DNA of 32,954 bases from Chitinophagaceae bacterium (GTDB lineage Bacteria; Bacteroidota; Bacteroidia; Chitinophagales; Chitinophagaceae): contig CANBSH010000022.1 of assembly GCA_947372105.1 (NCBI GenBank), positions 1 to 32,954 on the forward strand. The letters run 5' to 3'. Under the pieces are notes generated by a model. The model did not search any database. It was not told where the DNA came from and saw only the letters and a program-made list of their open reading frames with translations. The translations under genes were made by a program, and so were the position numbers. The first letter of the stretch is position 1. Every line of letters starts with the position of its first letter. Of this stretch, positions 16,790 to 23,304 are shown piece by piece.

Positions 16790-17041
16790 ATGTTTTATGT
16801 GTATTTAATCCAATCGGAAGTAGATTCCTCTTTTTATATAGGATATACCTCTAATCTGGAACTTAGACTAAAGCAGCATAATAATGGAGAAACAAGATAC
16901 TCTAGTAGAAAAAAACCATGGTTTTTAGTCTATTCAGAAGTGTTTGAAAACAAAACTTTAGCTTTAAAAAGAGAGCGATTTCTTAAAAAGCAAAAAAATA
17001 GAGATTTTTATTACCAGTTAATAAAAAGTTTGGATCGGTAG
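16790..17041 (+). CDS. Small GIY-YIG nuclease
   Basis: 83-residue single-domain nuclease of the short UvrC/URI-like GIY-YIG group. The GIY strand is YVY at 3-5 and the YIG strand is YIG at 16-18, followed by catalytic R26 in LELRLKQHN and metal-binding E62 in ALKRERFLKKQK; RYSSRKKPW at 36-44 is the usual basic turn. All key residues are present, so it is likely active on DNA, although its target is unknown. No separate DNA-binding domain is attached. No Shine-Dalgarno sequence precedes the ATG at 16790. The last codons (GAT CGG TAG) are formed by the first ten bases of tRNA-Asp, whose T8-A9-G10 is the stop codon. The gene lies between a partial and a complete copy of that tRNA. Confidence 0.92.
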   Translation: MFYVYLIQSEVDSSFYIGYTSNLELRLKQHNNGETRYSSRKKPWFLVYSEVFENKTLALKRERFLKKQKNRDFYYQLIKSLDR

Positions 17042-17105
17042 TTCAGTTGGTTAGAATGCCGCCCTGTCACGGCGGAGGTCGCGGGTTCGAGTCCCGTCCG
17101 GTCCG
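17032..17105 (+). tRNA. tRNA-Asp (anticodon GTC)
   Basis: 74-base tRNA. Acceptor stem GGATCGG/CCGGTCC (one G-T pair), universal T8 and a D arm with GTTGGTT loop follow. The anticodon stem is CCGCC/GGCGG around loop CTGTCAC (anticodon GTC at 17066-17068), and the T arm has TTCGAGT; G is the discriminator base, as expected for Asp. CCA is not encoded. The first ten bases overlap the 3' end of the GIY-YIG gene. No promoter consensus is visible directly upstream inside that gene, so expression probably depends on the promoter at 16634-16665. Confidence 0.97.
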
Positions 17106-17114
17106 CGTTAGAAA

Positions 17115-17155
17115 AAATAACCCCTTGTAAATCAATGATTTATGAGGGGTTATTT
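17115..17155 (+). terminator. Long hairpin terminator after tRNA-Asp
   Basis: AAATAACCCC at 17115-17124 pairs with GGGGTTATTT at 17146-17155, and inside it TAAATCA pairs with TGATTTA around one base, giving a long interrupted stem. The 3' arm ends in TTATTTC, a modest U tract. It begins 9 bases after the tRNA discriminator base. Confidence 0.75.
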
Positions 17156-17170
17156 CATTAAACTACCTCC

Positions 17171-17188
17171 GTTACACTGTGGTTACAC
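17171..17188 (+). repeat. Two GTTACAC direct repeats downstream of tRNA-Asp
   Basis: GTTACAC occurs at 17171-17177 and 17182-17188, 11 bases apart (one helical turn), just past the tRNA terminator. Closely spaced repeats beside a tRNA are reminiscent of recombinase arm sites, and tRNA genes are common integration sites. There is no integrase gene in the window, so this is only a possible scar. Confidence 0.25.
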
Positions 17189-17218
17189 ACTTTTATTCAA
17201 AAGGCAACATACTGGAAT

Positions 17219-17245
17219 AAAAAAAGGCCCCTATTACTAGGAGCC
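17219..17245 (-). terminator. Intrinsic terminator of the first NTF2-like lipoprotein gene
   Basis: On the minus strand GGCTCCTA and TAGGGGCC pair (one U-G) around the tetraloop GTAA, followed by a run of seven T. The loop fits the GNRA pattern. A very similar terminator follows the paralogous gene, at 18755-18781, and both share the 14 bases TTTGGAAAAATACG between stop codon and hairpin. Confidence 0.9.
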
Positions 17246-17274
17246 TATCTCGTATTTTTCCAAACTGTAATACT

Positions 17275-17799
17275 TTATTTCTTTGGAGCAGTAGCAGCAC
17301 TTACAAGTCCACTTGCATCAAAAAATTCTTCTGCATCTACAATTTTGTGGTCTTTATTGAATTTATAAACAGCATAAAACTTTTGATTGAATTTTGTTCC
17401 GTTTATTCTTGATTCTGATTGCCATCTTACATAAGTTCTAACACTGCCATCAGGCTTCAATGTACCAGTATCCAATCCTGGAACAATCACTTCAATATTT
17501 GGATGAATATTCATAATTATTTTATGAAAGTTAGTAAGTCTTTCTATTAATTGAGCCTTACTTAAATCCACAGTATCCCCAATACCAGGACCATGAAATT
17601 TAGAAGAGTCAGCAAAATAAGTTGCAAATTCAACTAAGTCATTTTTAGCAAATGCGTTAAAGCCAGCTTCTACTACTTTTGTGTTTTCTTTAAATTCAGC
17701 CATTTTAGCATCATCTGCATCGTTGGTTGAAGTTGCTTGTGGAGTAGTACAAGCAAATAATGAAATGGCTACCGCCATTACTAGAATTGTTTTTTTCAT
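17275..17799 (-). CDS. NTF2/SnoaL-like lipoprotein, paralog 1
   Basis: 174-residue predicted lipoprotein: the signal peptide MKKTILVMAVAISLFAC ends in a lipobox with C17, followed by a Ser/Thr/Asp-rich linker. The rest matches the NTF2-like alpha+beta cone fold (SnoaL/DUF4440 type), with the early helix KVVEAGFNAFAKNDLVEFAT, the strand-turn ADSSKFHGPGIGDTV and late strands KFYAVYKFNKDHKIVDAEEFF. Such domains bind small molecules or act as immunity or stress proteins; no ligand can be assigned. A paralog with the same signal-peptide design, terminator and upstream motif lies at 18822-19322, so the two arose by duplication. Confidence 0.82.
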   Translation of the reverse strand: MKKTILVMAVAISLFACTTPQATSTNDADDAKMAEFKENTKVVEAGFNAFAKNDLVEFATYFADSSKFHGPGIGDTVDLSKAQLIERLTNFHKIIMNIHPNIEVIVPGLDTGTLKPDGSVRTYVRWQSESRINGTKFNQKFYAVYKFNKDHKIVDAEEFFDASGLVSAATAPKK

Positions 17800-17846
17800 T
17801 GATTGATTGGTTTTATTAAATGAAATGATTTGAATATGAATATATG

Positions 17847-17862
17847 TATCTTTTAGATATCA
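17847..17862. promoter_or_regulatory. TATC-N5-GATA motif upstream of lipoprotein paralog 1
   Basis: TATCTTTTAGATATCA lies 48-63 bases upstream of the start at 17799. A 16-base sequence identical except at one base (TATCTTTTTGATATCA) lies upstream of paralog 2 at 19355-19370. The core TATC-N5-GATA is an inverted repeat that could be a shared operator. The regulator is unknown. Confidence 0.4.
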
Positions 17863-17875
17863 TTATAGTATGCCC

Positions 17876-17905
17876 AAAAAAAATAATATAAAAATTATAT
17901 TATTT
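17876..17905 (-). terminator. AT-only hairpin after the VIT-family gene
   Basis: AAATAATATAA at 17881-17891 and TTATATTATTT at 17895-17905 form a perfect 11-pair stem with a three-base loop. On the minus strand it is followed by a run of T (complement of A 17876-17883). All pairs are A-T, so the hairpin is weak, but the position 65 bases after the VIT stop fits a terminator. Confidence 0.5.
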
Positions 17906-17970
17906 TTCTTTTATTAAGGCTTTCAACGAGTTAGGGCTGTTGCATTTTATAATTAATCACCCAAACGTCG

Positions 17971-18675
17971 TTATCCTTCAATCCATCTAGCTATTCCAAA
18001 AGCTGCAGCCGCGGCTACTGCTCCTATCATCATCACTTTCAATCCCCCTAACCAAGGGTTCACACCGGTCATTTTGCTTTTAAAGAAGCCAAATACAAAT
18101 AGACAGACCAAGGTAATCATCGCCGAAATTTCCAACCCTTTTAAGGCATTATCCACGAAAAAATAAGGAGTTAAAGGGATGAACCCTCCTACTACATAAC
18201 TAACCCCAATATTAAATGCACTTCTAGAAGCTCTTTTAGGATCTGGTTTGGTTAATCCAAGTTCATGCTTCATCATAAAATCTACCCAACGGGCATCGTC
18301 TTTAATAATTTCCTGTGTGGCTTCTTCTGCCACTTCTTTACTTAAACCCCATTCCAAAAACACTTTTCTCACTTCGTCTATCTCCACCTCACGCTTATGT
18401 TCTAATTCCCAATACTCTTTTTTTAATTCACTGGCATAATGATCCTGTTCGGTCTTACCTGCTAAATAACCACCCAAACCCATGGCAATAGAACCCGCCG
18501 AAATTTCAGCAATTCCAGCAATCCAAATTAAACTTACATTACCACTTACGGCGCCACTTAATCCCGCAGCTAAAGCAAAGGGCACGGTTAATCCATCACT
18601 CATGCCAATTACAATATCTGAAAGCATATCACTACTTTCCAAATGTTCTTCCAAATGCAAATGCATATCACTCAT
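17971..18675 (-). CDS. VIT1/CCC1-family iron/manganese transporter
   Basis: 234-residue membrane protein of the vacuolar-iron-transporter family, which moves Fe2+ or Mn2+ out of the cytoplasm. Features: N-terminal His/Glu-rich head (MHLHLEEHLESSDMLSD), first helix IVIGMSDGLTVPFALAAGLSG with the family Asp-Gly-Leu motif, second helix with GIAEISAGSIAMGLGGYLAG, and a cytoplasmic Glu-rich metal-binding region (about 90-140; LEHKREVEIDEV, EWGLSKEVAEEATQEI). Three more helices follow, with SYVVGGFIPLTPYFF. The frame is open to 18756 from a TTG, but MSDMHLHLEE at the ATG 18675 is the sensible start. It is placed between two paralogous lipoprotein genes. Confidence 0.9.
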   Translation of the reverse strand: MSDMHLHLEEHLESSDMLSDIVIGMSDGLTVPFALAAGLSGAVSGNVSLIWIAGIAEISAGSIAMGLGGYLAGKTEQDHYASELKKEYWELEHKREVEIDEVRKVFLEWGLSKEVAEEATQEIIKDDARWVDFMMKHELGLTKPDPKRASRSAFNIGVSYVVGGFIPLTPYFFVDNALKGLEISAMITLVCLFVFGFFKSKMTGVNPWLGGLKVMMIGAVAAAAAFGIARWIEG

Positions 18676-18754
18676 AATGTTCCATTTTATAGCGTAAATA
18701 TATTCAAGTTTTAAGCGATCTGGGAAAAAATGAATATGATACTCGTTACCAAAC

Positions 18755-18781
18755 AAAAAGGACCCCTATTGCTAGGAGCCC
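18755..18781 (-). terminator. Intrinsic terminator of the second NTF2-like lipoprotein gene
   Basis: On the minus strand GGGCTCCTA and TAGGGGTCC pair fully (with G-U pairs) around the tetraloop GCAA, followed by five T. Stem, loop class and flanking sequence match the terminator at 17219-17245, showing that the duplication included the 3' untranslated region. Confidence 0.88.
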
Positions 18782-18821
18782 TTTATTCGTATTTTTCCAA
18801 AATTAAAATCCAAAAGATAAT

Positions 18822-19322
18822 TTACTTTGAATCATAAATTGCTTGCTGCCACTGAAGTTTACCGTCTTTAATCGCATAAGCAATAAAAGTTAAATTTTTG
18901 GAAACTTGACCAGTTTTTGATGTGAATTTGTAATTAATCCAAGCATGTCCCCACTTGTACCCTTCGTATTTTTTGTCTTTAGTAGCTACAGTCACCACTT
19001 CTAAATTTGGAGTTCCTGGATCCACAACAAAACCTTCAGTTGCTCTTTGTTTTTTCAGCATTTCAATTCGGTCTGAAATTTTCATTCCAACTGTATCATT
19101 ATTATGCCAAGATGTTGCACTATCGCTATAACAAGAAGCCATAGTTGCCCAATCACCATTACTGTAAGCAGTAATCACTTTTTTCAACAAGTCCACTTCT
19201 GGACCCTCTTTTACACAACTTGATGTAGAAGCTGTTTCTTCGGTAGTTTCTGTTTTTTCGCTTGTATTTTTACAGGCAAATAAAGTCACTGCTAAAAAGG
19301 CGACTAAAAATGTTTTTTTCAT
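18822..19322 (-). CDS. NTF2/SnoaL-like lipoprotein, paralog 2
   Basis: 166-residue predicted lipoprotein: MKKTFLVAFLAVTLFAC with lipobox C17, then a Thr/Glu/Ser-rich linker (residues 18-36) containing a second Cys. The NTF2-like domain is recognisable from VDLLKKVITAYSNGDWATMA, CYSDSATSWHNNDTVGMKIS and late strands AWINYKFTSKTGQ and FIAYAIKDGKLQWQQAIYD. It has diverged strongly in sequence from the protein at 17275-17799 but keeps the same signal-peptide layout, domain order and terminator. Ligand and partner are unknown. It has its own transcript end and start motif. Confidence 0.82.
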   Translation of the reverse strand: MKKTFLVAFLAVTLFACKNTSEKTETTEETASTSSCVKEGPEVDLLKKVITAYSNGDWATMASCYSDSATSWHNNDTVGMKISDRIEMLKKQRATEGFVVDPGTPNLEVVTVATKDKKYEGYKWGHAWINYKFTSKTGQVSKNLTFIAYAIKDGKLQWQQAIYDSK

Positions 19323-19354
19323 ATTTGGTTGGTTTTATGAATACTCAATTTAAA

Positions 19355-19370
19355 TATCTTTTTGATATCA
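19355..19370. promoter_or_regulatory. TATC-N5-GATA motif upstream of lipoprotein paralog 2
   Basis: TATCTTTTTGATATCA lies 33-48 bases upstream of the start at 19322 and matches 15 of 16 bases of the motif at 17847-17862. Conservation across diverged paralogs suggests a regulatory site or a promoter part. Confidence 0.4.
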
Positions 19371-19414
19371 ATGGTAAAAATTTTCACATTTTTGTATGAC
19401 TAATTTATTACATA

Positions 19415-19750
19415 TTACTTTTTGTTGACCAATTCAAAATAGGAAGCTACCAACTTACCCCCTACTATTTCCCCTTGAACTTTTGCTTTTCTAACTGCAT
19501 TACAAAATCCGGTCTCGGAATGAGCATCACCAAAAGCATCTATATTGGCTTTATCTACAAAATAGGACTGCCCGTTAATTTTAACGGCTAAAGTGCAACC
19601 TTTGCCTGCCATTTTAAATTGACATTGACCACAGGATGCATCCACTATCATTACTTTTTTATTGGGATTTAACTTTAAAATAGCAGTGTCCTGCGCATTT
19701 AGATAACTGAAGGAAAATATAACAACAAAAAATAAAAATAACTTTTTCAT
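19415..19750 (-). CDS. DUF6370-like secreted cysteine protein
   Basis: 111 residues with a signal peptide (MKKLFLFFVVIFSFSYLNAQ). The mature part matches what I recall of DUF6370: VMIVDASCGQCQFKMAGKGC, then VKINGQSYFVD, GDAHSETGFCNAVRKAKV and a C-terminal GEIVGGKLVASYFEL. Four cysteines are conserved in position (a CxxC in CGQC, one in KGC, one in GFC), with His in GDAH, an arrangement suited to metal binding or disulfides in the periplasm. The function of the family is not known. It lies 61 bases before (in coordinates) the end-to-start gap with the large fusion gene and upstream of the lipoprotein paralogs on the same strand; co-transcription is not clear. Confidence 0.75.
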   Translation of the reverse strand: MKKLFLFFVVIFSFSYLNAQDTAILKLNPNKKVMIVDASCGQCQFKMAGKGCTLAVKINGQSYFVDKANIDAFGDAHSETGFCNAVRKAKVQGEIVGGKLVASYFELVNKK

Positions 19751-19810
19751 AGTATGAATTTAAAAAAAAATGAAGCCAGTAGTAAATTAAATCAATTTCA
19801 AGAATTAAAA

Positions 19811-22800
19811 CTATTTATTCAAATATCGATCATCCAAATCACGCACATTACCAGTTCGCTTTAAAACGCCCCATACTTGCAACTCCCCTTTGATTGCGCG
19901 TTTAATGGCCTTGAAAAATACATACATCATAAGCCATCTGTAAATTAAACGTTGAGGTACCAACCATATCAATTTGGCTGGATTTTGTTTTTCAAAGGCA
20001 AATGATATGGATGCAATTAATGAATCCACTATGACGTAAATTAAAAAGTAGAACCCTATTTTATCTGCATTACCTGTCATTAAACCAATAAGCATAAAGA
20101 AGTCCGCAAAGGGCGTAAAGAATGGAATTATATATTTAAACAAAAGCATGTCAGGAAGTGCCACCCATCCCAAAGATTTTTTGGTATTATTGAATAACCA
20201 TTCCTTATGTTTCCAGAAAGCTTGCATTACCCCAAAACTCCATCTCACCCTTTGTCTTAAAAATTGTTTTAATTTTTCAGGCACTTCGGTATAAGCATAT
20301 GCCTTGGGTTCATTTGCAATAGTATACCCCTCTCTTAAAATACGTAATGTAATATCACAATCTTCAGCTAAGGTGTCACTTGTAAAACCACCTGCATCAA
20401 TGATAGCTTGTTTCTTAAAAGCTCCTATGGCCCCAGGGATAACTGTGATGGCGTTTAAATAAGCAAACCCTTTACGATCAAAATTTTGACTCGTTATATA
20501 TTCAATACTTTGCCATTTGGTTAAAATATTAAGTTCATTCCCTACTATCACCGAACCTGCAACAGCTCCAATATTTTTTCCTTCATTGACAGCAGGATCT
20601 AAAAAGTTGCGCATTAATTTAGACACCGCATCGGGTGCTAATTTAGTATCTGCATCTATACACACCACATAATCAGCTTTGGATTCATTGATCCCAAATT
20701 GCAGTGCTGTGGCTTTCCCCCCATTTTCTTTGGTAAGCACTCGAACCAAATTATTCCCTTGAAAAGCCTCACTCACTTTTGGATAGGTACTATCCTTACT
20801 TCCATCATCTATGAAAATAATTTCAAAATGAGGATAATCACATTTCAATAAATTATGAATGGATGACACCGCATTTACTTCCTCATTATAAGCAGGAACA
20901 ATTATGGAAACAAAAGGATGATATGGAATATGCACGATATCGTTGATGGCTGATTTTCTTTTTTTCTCCAAGCCTGCCATAAATCCAATGATTAAAATTC
21001 GAATAGAACTTAATATCAAAAAGATCATAAATAAAGCAAAAAAGAAGTTCCCTCCTAAGTACCCGGCTTCTGCTATGATATAATTTATTTGCAGCCAATA
21101 ATATTCTCTACCCTTTGGTATAGGAGGCATTAAATCATCAGGTTTTTTACCCAACAAATCAGCCACAGTAGTGAAACTATATCCTTCTGCTTTAAAATAT
21201 CGTATTAGTTTACCAGTCGCATTTACAGTATTTTCTCTATTTCCTCCTGCATCATGTAATAAAATAATACTACCAGCAATAGAAGTATCTTCTGGATTAC
21301 CTGTATTTATTTTATTTTGATAAATTTTCACCACCCTATCAAATATGGTATCGTTCCTATATTCATTAATAGGTATTTGCCAATCCTCAGGATCAATACT
21401 TTCTCCAACAGTGATATAATTTTTCTTTCTACTTAAAGCAATAGGCGCTAATTCCTCATATTTACCAGGCTCACTATCCGCGTTAAAAGGTGCTCTGAAT
21501 AAAATAGTAGTATGCCCTGTAATACACTCAATAAGTAAACGAGTCGCATCCATTTCAAGTGAAGCTTGTATATTACTCACCTTACTCATATCTGGATGGG
21601 AGAATGTATGATTCCCAATTTCATGTCCTTCTCTAAAAATTCTCTTTATTAATGGAATATTATTTTCTGCCTCAATTCCCACTACAAAAAAAGTAGCAGG
21701 GACATGATAATAAGCAAGTGTATCTAAAATTTGTTTGGTATAAACCGGATCAGGGCCATCATCAAATGTGAGTACTAATTTTTTCTTTGTGGTAGCACCA
21801 AAACGTCTAATCACATAAGTAGAAGGTAATTTATCATAATACTCTTCGCTAATTAACATTGAAACCGTATCAATCTCACTGCGTATATAACCATCTTTTG
21901 GAGATGCAATAATATCCAACACTTCACCTTCTCCTACAAAATCGGGAGCGATGCCCGCTTTAATTTGATTAAACCCTATAAAGTCAAATGATTTTAAAGC
22001 CGACTTTGTCATGGGTTTATTATAGAAAGACCATAACCTCACATCCTCTCCTCCCAAACGCCACAAAGCAGTCCCCGCTAAATTAATTTCAGTCCCAAAT
22101 CGAATGGAATTAAAACTAGTGGCCGCATCTACAAAATAAACCTGATGTAATTTATTTTCGCTATCATAATACTGATAACTTAAATTATAAGAATCATTAT
22201 CGTAATCAATTTTGGCGTCACTATTTTTGGCATTGGCAATGGCTTGTTGATAAGTTACATCAGCCACTTTTTCTACTTTACGCTTATCCCCCAATTGCCA
22301 ATCATGTCCAAACGCAGGAAGTGCCAAGATGATTTTATTAGCAGGCACTTTATTAGCAGCATCTAAAACAGCTGCTTCAATCCATTTTTGAGAACTATTG
22401 GGGCCTGGCTTAGTTTCGGCATGATGCTGATCGTAAGCCATTAAAATTAAATAGTCATTGTATTTACTTAGTGCTTTGAAATTATAATCATCATTAAAAG
22501 GAATGACATCCTGTGATACTAAAAATTGCTGTGCATGTAATTGTTCATACAAAGACTTTTGAAATTCAACCAATGGCTGATCCGTCTCCATCATGATTTC
22601 TTCGAAATCAATATTTACTCCAATAAAATTATACTTCTTTAAAGTCGCAATAATATCATCAATTAATTTTTGCTTTTTTTGAGGATTGGTAATGATGCGC
22701 TTCACTGTCTCTCCTCTAAATAATGTTTTATAGTTATTAGTGAGCAGTGGCATAATTTTCACACCTCCCTCTTGCATCACTTTTAAAGCCTTAGGATCAA

Positions 22801-23284
22801 TGGTGTTGTATAATTGATCGGTATTGGGGTCAATAAACAACCACTCTGGAATGATTAAATTTAAATTCTTAATATTTTTTTGAAGTGAATTAAAAGATTG
22901 AGACGCATCCCAATTCACATAAAAAGCAGCACGAATACCTATACTATCACTAAAGTATTTTGAATTAGACAAATTTAATGGCTTACTTGATACTTGACCG
23001 CATCCCTGACCTCTAGCCCATTTATTTCCAATCGCTTTTTTAAACCCCTTATATTCTCTTTCTAATTTACTCTCACGGTATGAAATGGAGGTATCAGTTA
23101 AAACCTTTTTAATGGCGGCACCTTCCAAAGGAATATCAGGCTGGTTTTTATTCATGAAATAAATACCAATAAAAAATATAGCAACTCCAATTGGGAAAAG
23201 AAACAATAGAGTTCTTAATACCCATTTGGTTCTATCCCATCTAGATTTATTTGTCGACTGAAAAATTTGTGAATTATGGCTCAT
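19811..23284 (-). CDS. Fusion protein: GH18-like domain, polysaccharide deacetylase and GT2 synthase
   Basis: 1157-residue membrane protein with three catalytic modules. A membrane helix at about 23-44 leads to a periplasmic GH18-like domain (about 112-425) with D226 and E228 in GVNIDFEE. A NodB deacetylase (about 500-710) follows, with D508-D509 in TFDDGPD, H559 and H563 in NHTFSHPD, R597 in FRAPF and H677 in LLHDAG. After a second membrane segment (about 745-770) comes a cytoplasmic family-2 glycosyltransferase with VPAYNEE at 796-802, D876-A-D878, E974-D975 in AEDCD and QRVRW at 1011-1015, ending in two or three helices. By analogy with PgaC/IcaA synthases and PgaB-type deacetylase/hydrolases it may make, export and trim a beta-linked N-acetylglucosamine-type polymer. 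That substrate is an inference. Confidence 0.92.
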   Translation of the reverse strand: MSHNSQIFQSTNKSRWDRTKWVLRTLLFLFPIGVAIFFIGIYFMNKNQPDIPLEGAAIKKVLTDTSISYRESKLEREYKGFKKAIGNKWARGQGCGQVSSKPLNLSNSKYFSDSIGIRAAFYVNWDASQSFNSLQKNIKNLNLIIPEWLFIDPNTDQLYNTIDPKALKVMQEGGVKIMPLLTNNYKTLFRGETVKRIITNPQKKQKLIDDIIATLKKYNFIGVNIDFEEIMMETDQPLVEFQKSLYEQLHAQQFLVSQDVIPFNDDYNFKALSKYNDYLILMAYDQHHAETKPGPNSSQKWIEAAVLDAANKVPANKIILALPAFGHDWQLGDKRKVEKVADVTYQQAIANAKNSDAKIDYDNDSYNLSYQYYDSENKLHQVYFVDAATSFNSIRFGTEINLAGTALWRLGGEDVRLWSFYNKPMTKSALKSFDFIGFNQIKAGIAPDFVGEGEVLDIIASPKDGYIRSEIDTVSMLISEEYYDKLPSTYVIRRFGATTKKKLVLTFDDGPDPVYTKQILDTLAYYHVPATFFVVGIEAENNIPLIKRIFREGHEIGNHTFSHPDMSKVSNIQASLEMDATRLLIECITGHTTILFRAPFNADSEPGKYEELAPIALSRKKNYITVGESIDPEDWQIPINEYRNDTIFDRVVKIYQNKINTGNPEDTSIAGSIILLHDAGGNRENTVNATGKLIRYFKAEGYSFTTVADLLGKKPDDLMPPIPKGREYYWLQINYIIAEAGYLGGNFFFALFMIFLILSSIRILIIGFMAGLEKKRKSAINDIVHIPYHPFVSIIVPAYNEEVNAVSSIHNLLKCDYPHFEIIFIDDGSKDSTYPKVSEAFQGNNLVRVLTKENGGKATALQFGINESKADYVVCIDADTKLAPDAVSKLMRNFLDPAVNEGKNIGAVAGSVIVGNELNILTKWQSIEYITSQNFDRKGFAYLNAITVIPGAIGAFKKQAIIDAGGFTSDTLAEDCDITLRILREGYTIANEPKAYAYTEVPEKLKQFLRQRVRWSFGVMQAFWKHKEWLFNNTKKSLGWVALPDMLLFKYIIPFFTPFADFFMLIGLMTGNADKIGFYFLIYVIVDSLIASISFAFEKQNPAKLIWLVPQRLIYRWLMMYVFFKAIKRAIKGELQVWGVLKRTGNVRDLDDRYLNK

Positions 23285-23304
23285 TTGAGAGTGTAAATTT
23301 AACC

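Larger units (their letters stand above)
16736..17069 (+). mobile_element. Candidate GIY-YIG element inserted in the tRNA-Asp anticodon loop
   Basis: The 334-base unit runs from the palindrome, through the nuclease gene, to the end of the second copy of tRNA nucleotides 1-37. Removing it would join 16735 to 17070 and restore one perfect tRNA-Asp directly behind the promoter at 16634-16665. The unit therefore has the form of an insertion between A37 and C38 that brings its own copy of the tRNA 5' half and leaves a working tRNA. There is no transposase, terminal inverted repeat pair or integrase, and the only protein is the 83-residue nuclease. A pre-existing tandem tRNA pair with one damaged copy is the main alternative. 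Confidence 0.5.

Noticed and set aside
16698..17105. Group I intron in tRNA-Asp with a GIY-YIG homing nuclease
   Set aside because: The break at 37/38 and the nuclease type suggest it, but only 54 bases of non-coding sequence precede the gene, no intron core (P, Q, R, S elements) fits, and the unit contains a full copy of the tRNA 5' half, so splicing is not needed for a working tRNA.
18676..18756. 27-residue N-terminal extension of the VIT-family protein
   Set aside because: It starts at a TTG lying in the terminator of the upstream gene; the ATG at 18675 gives the normal protein.
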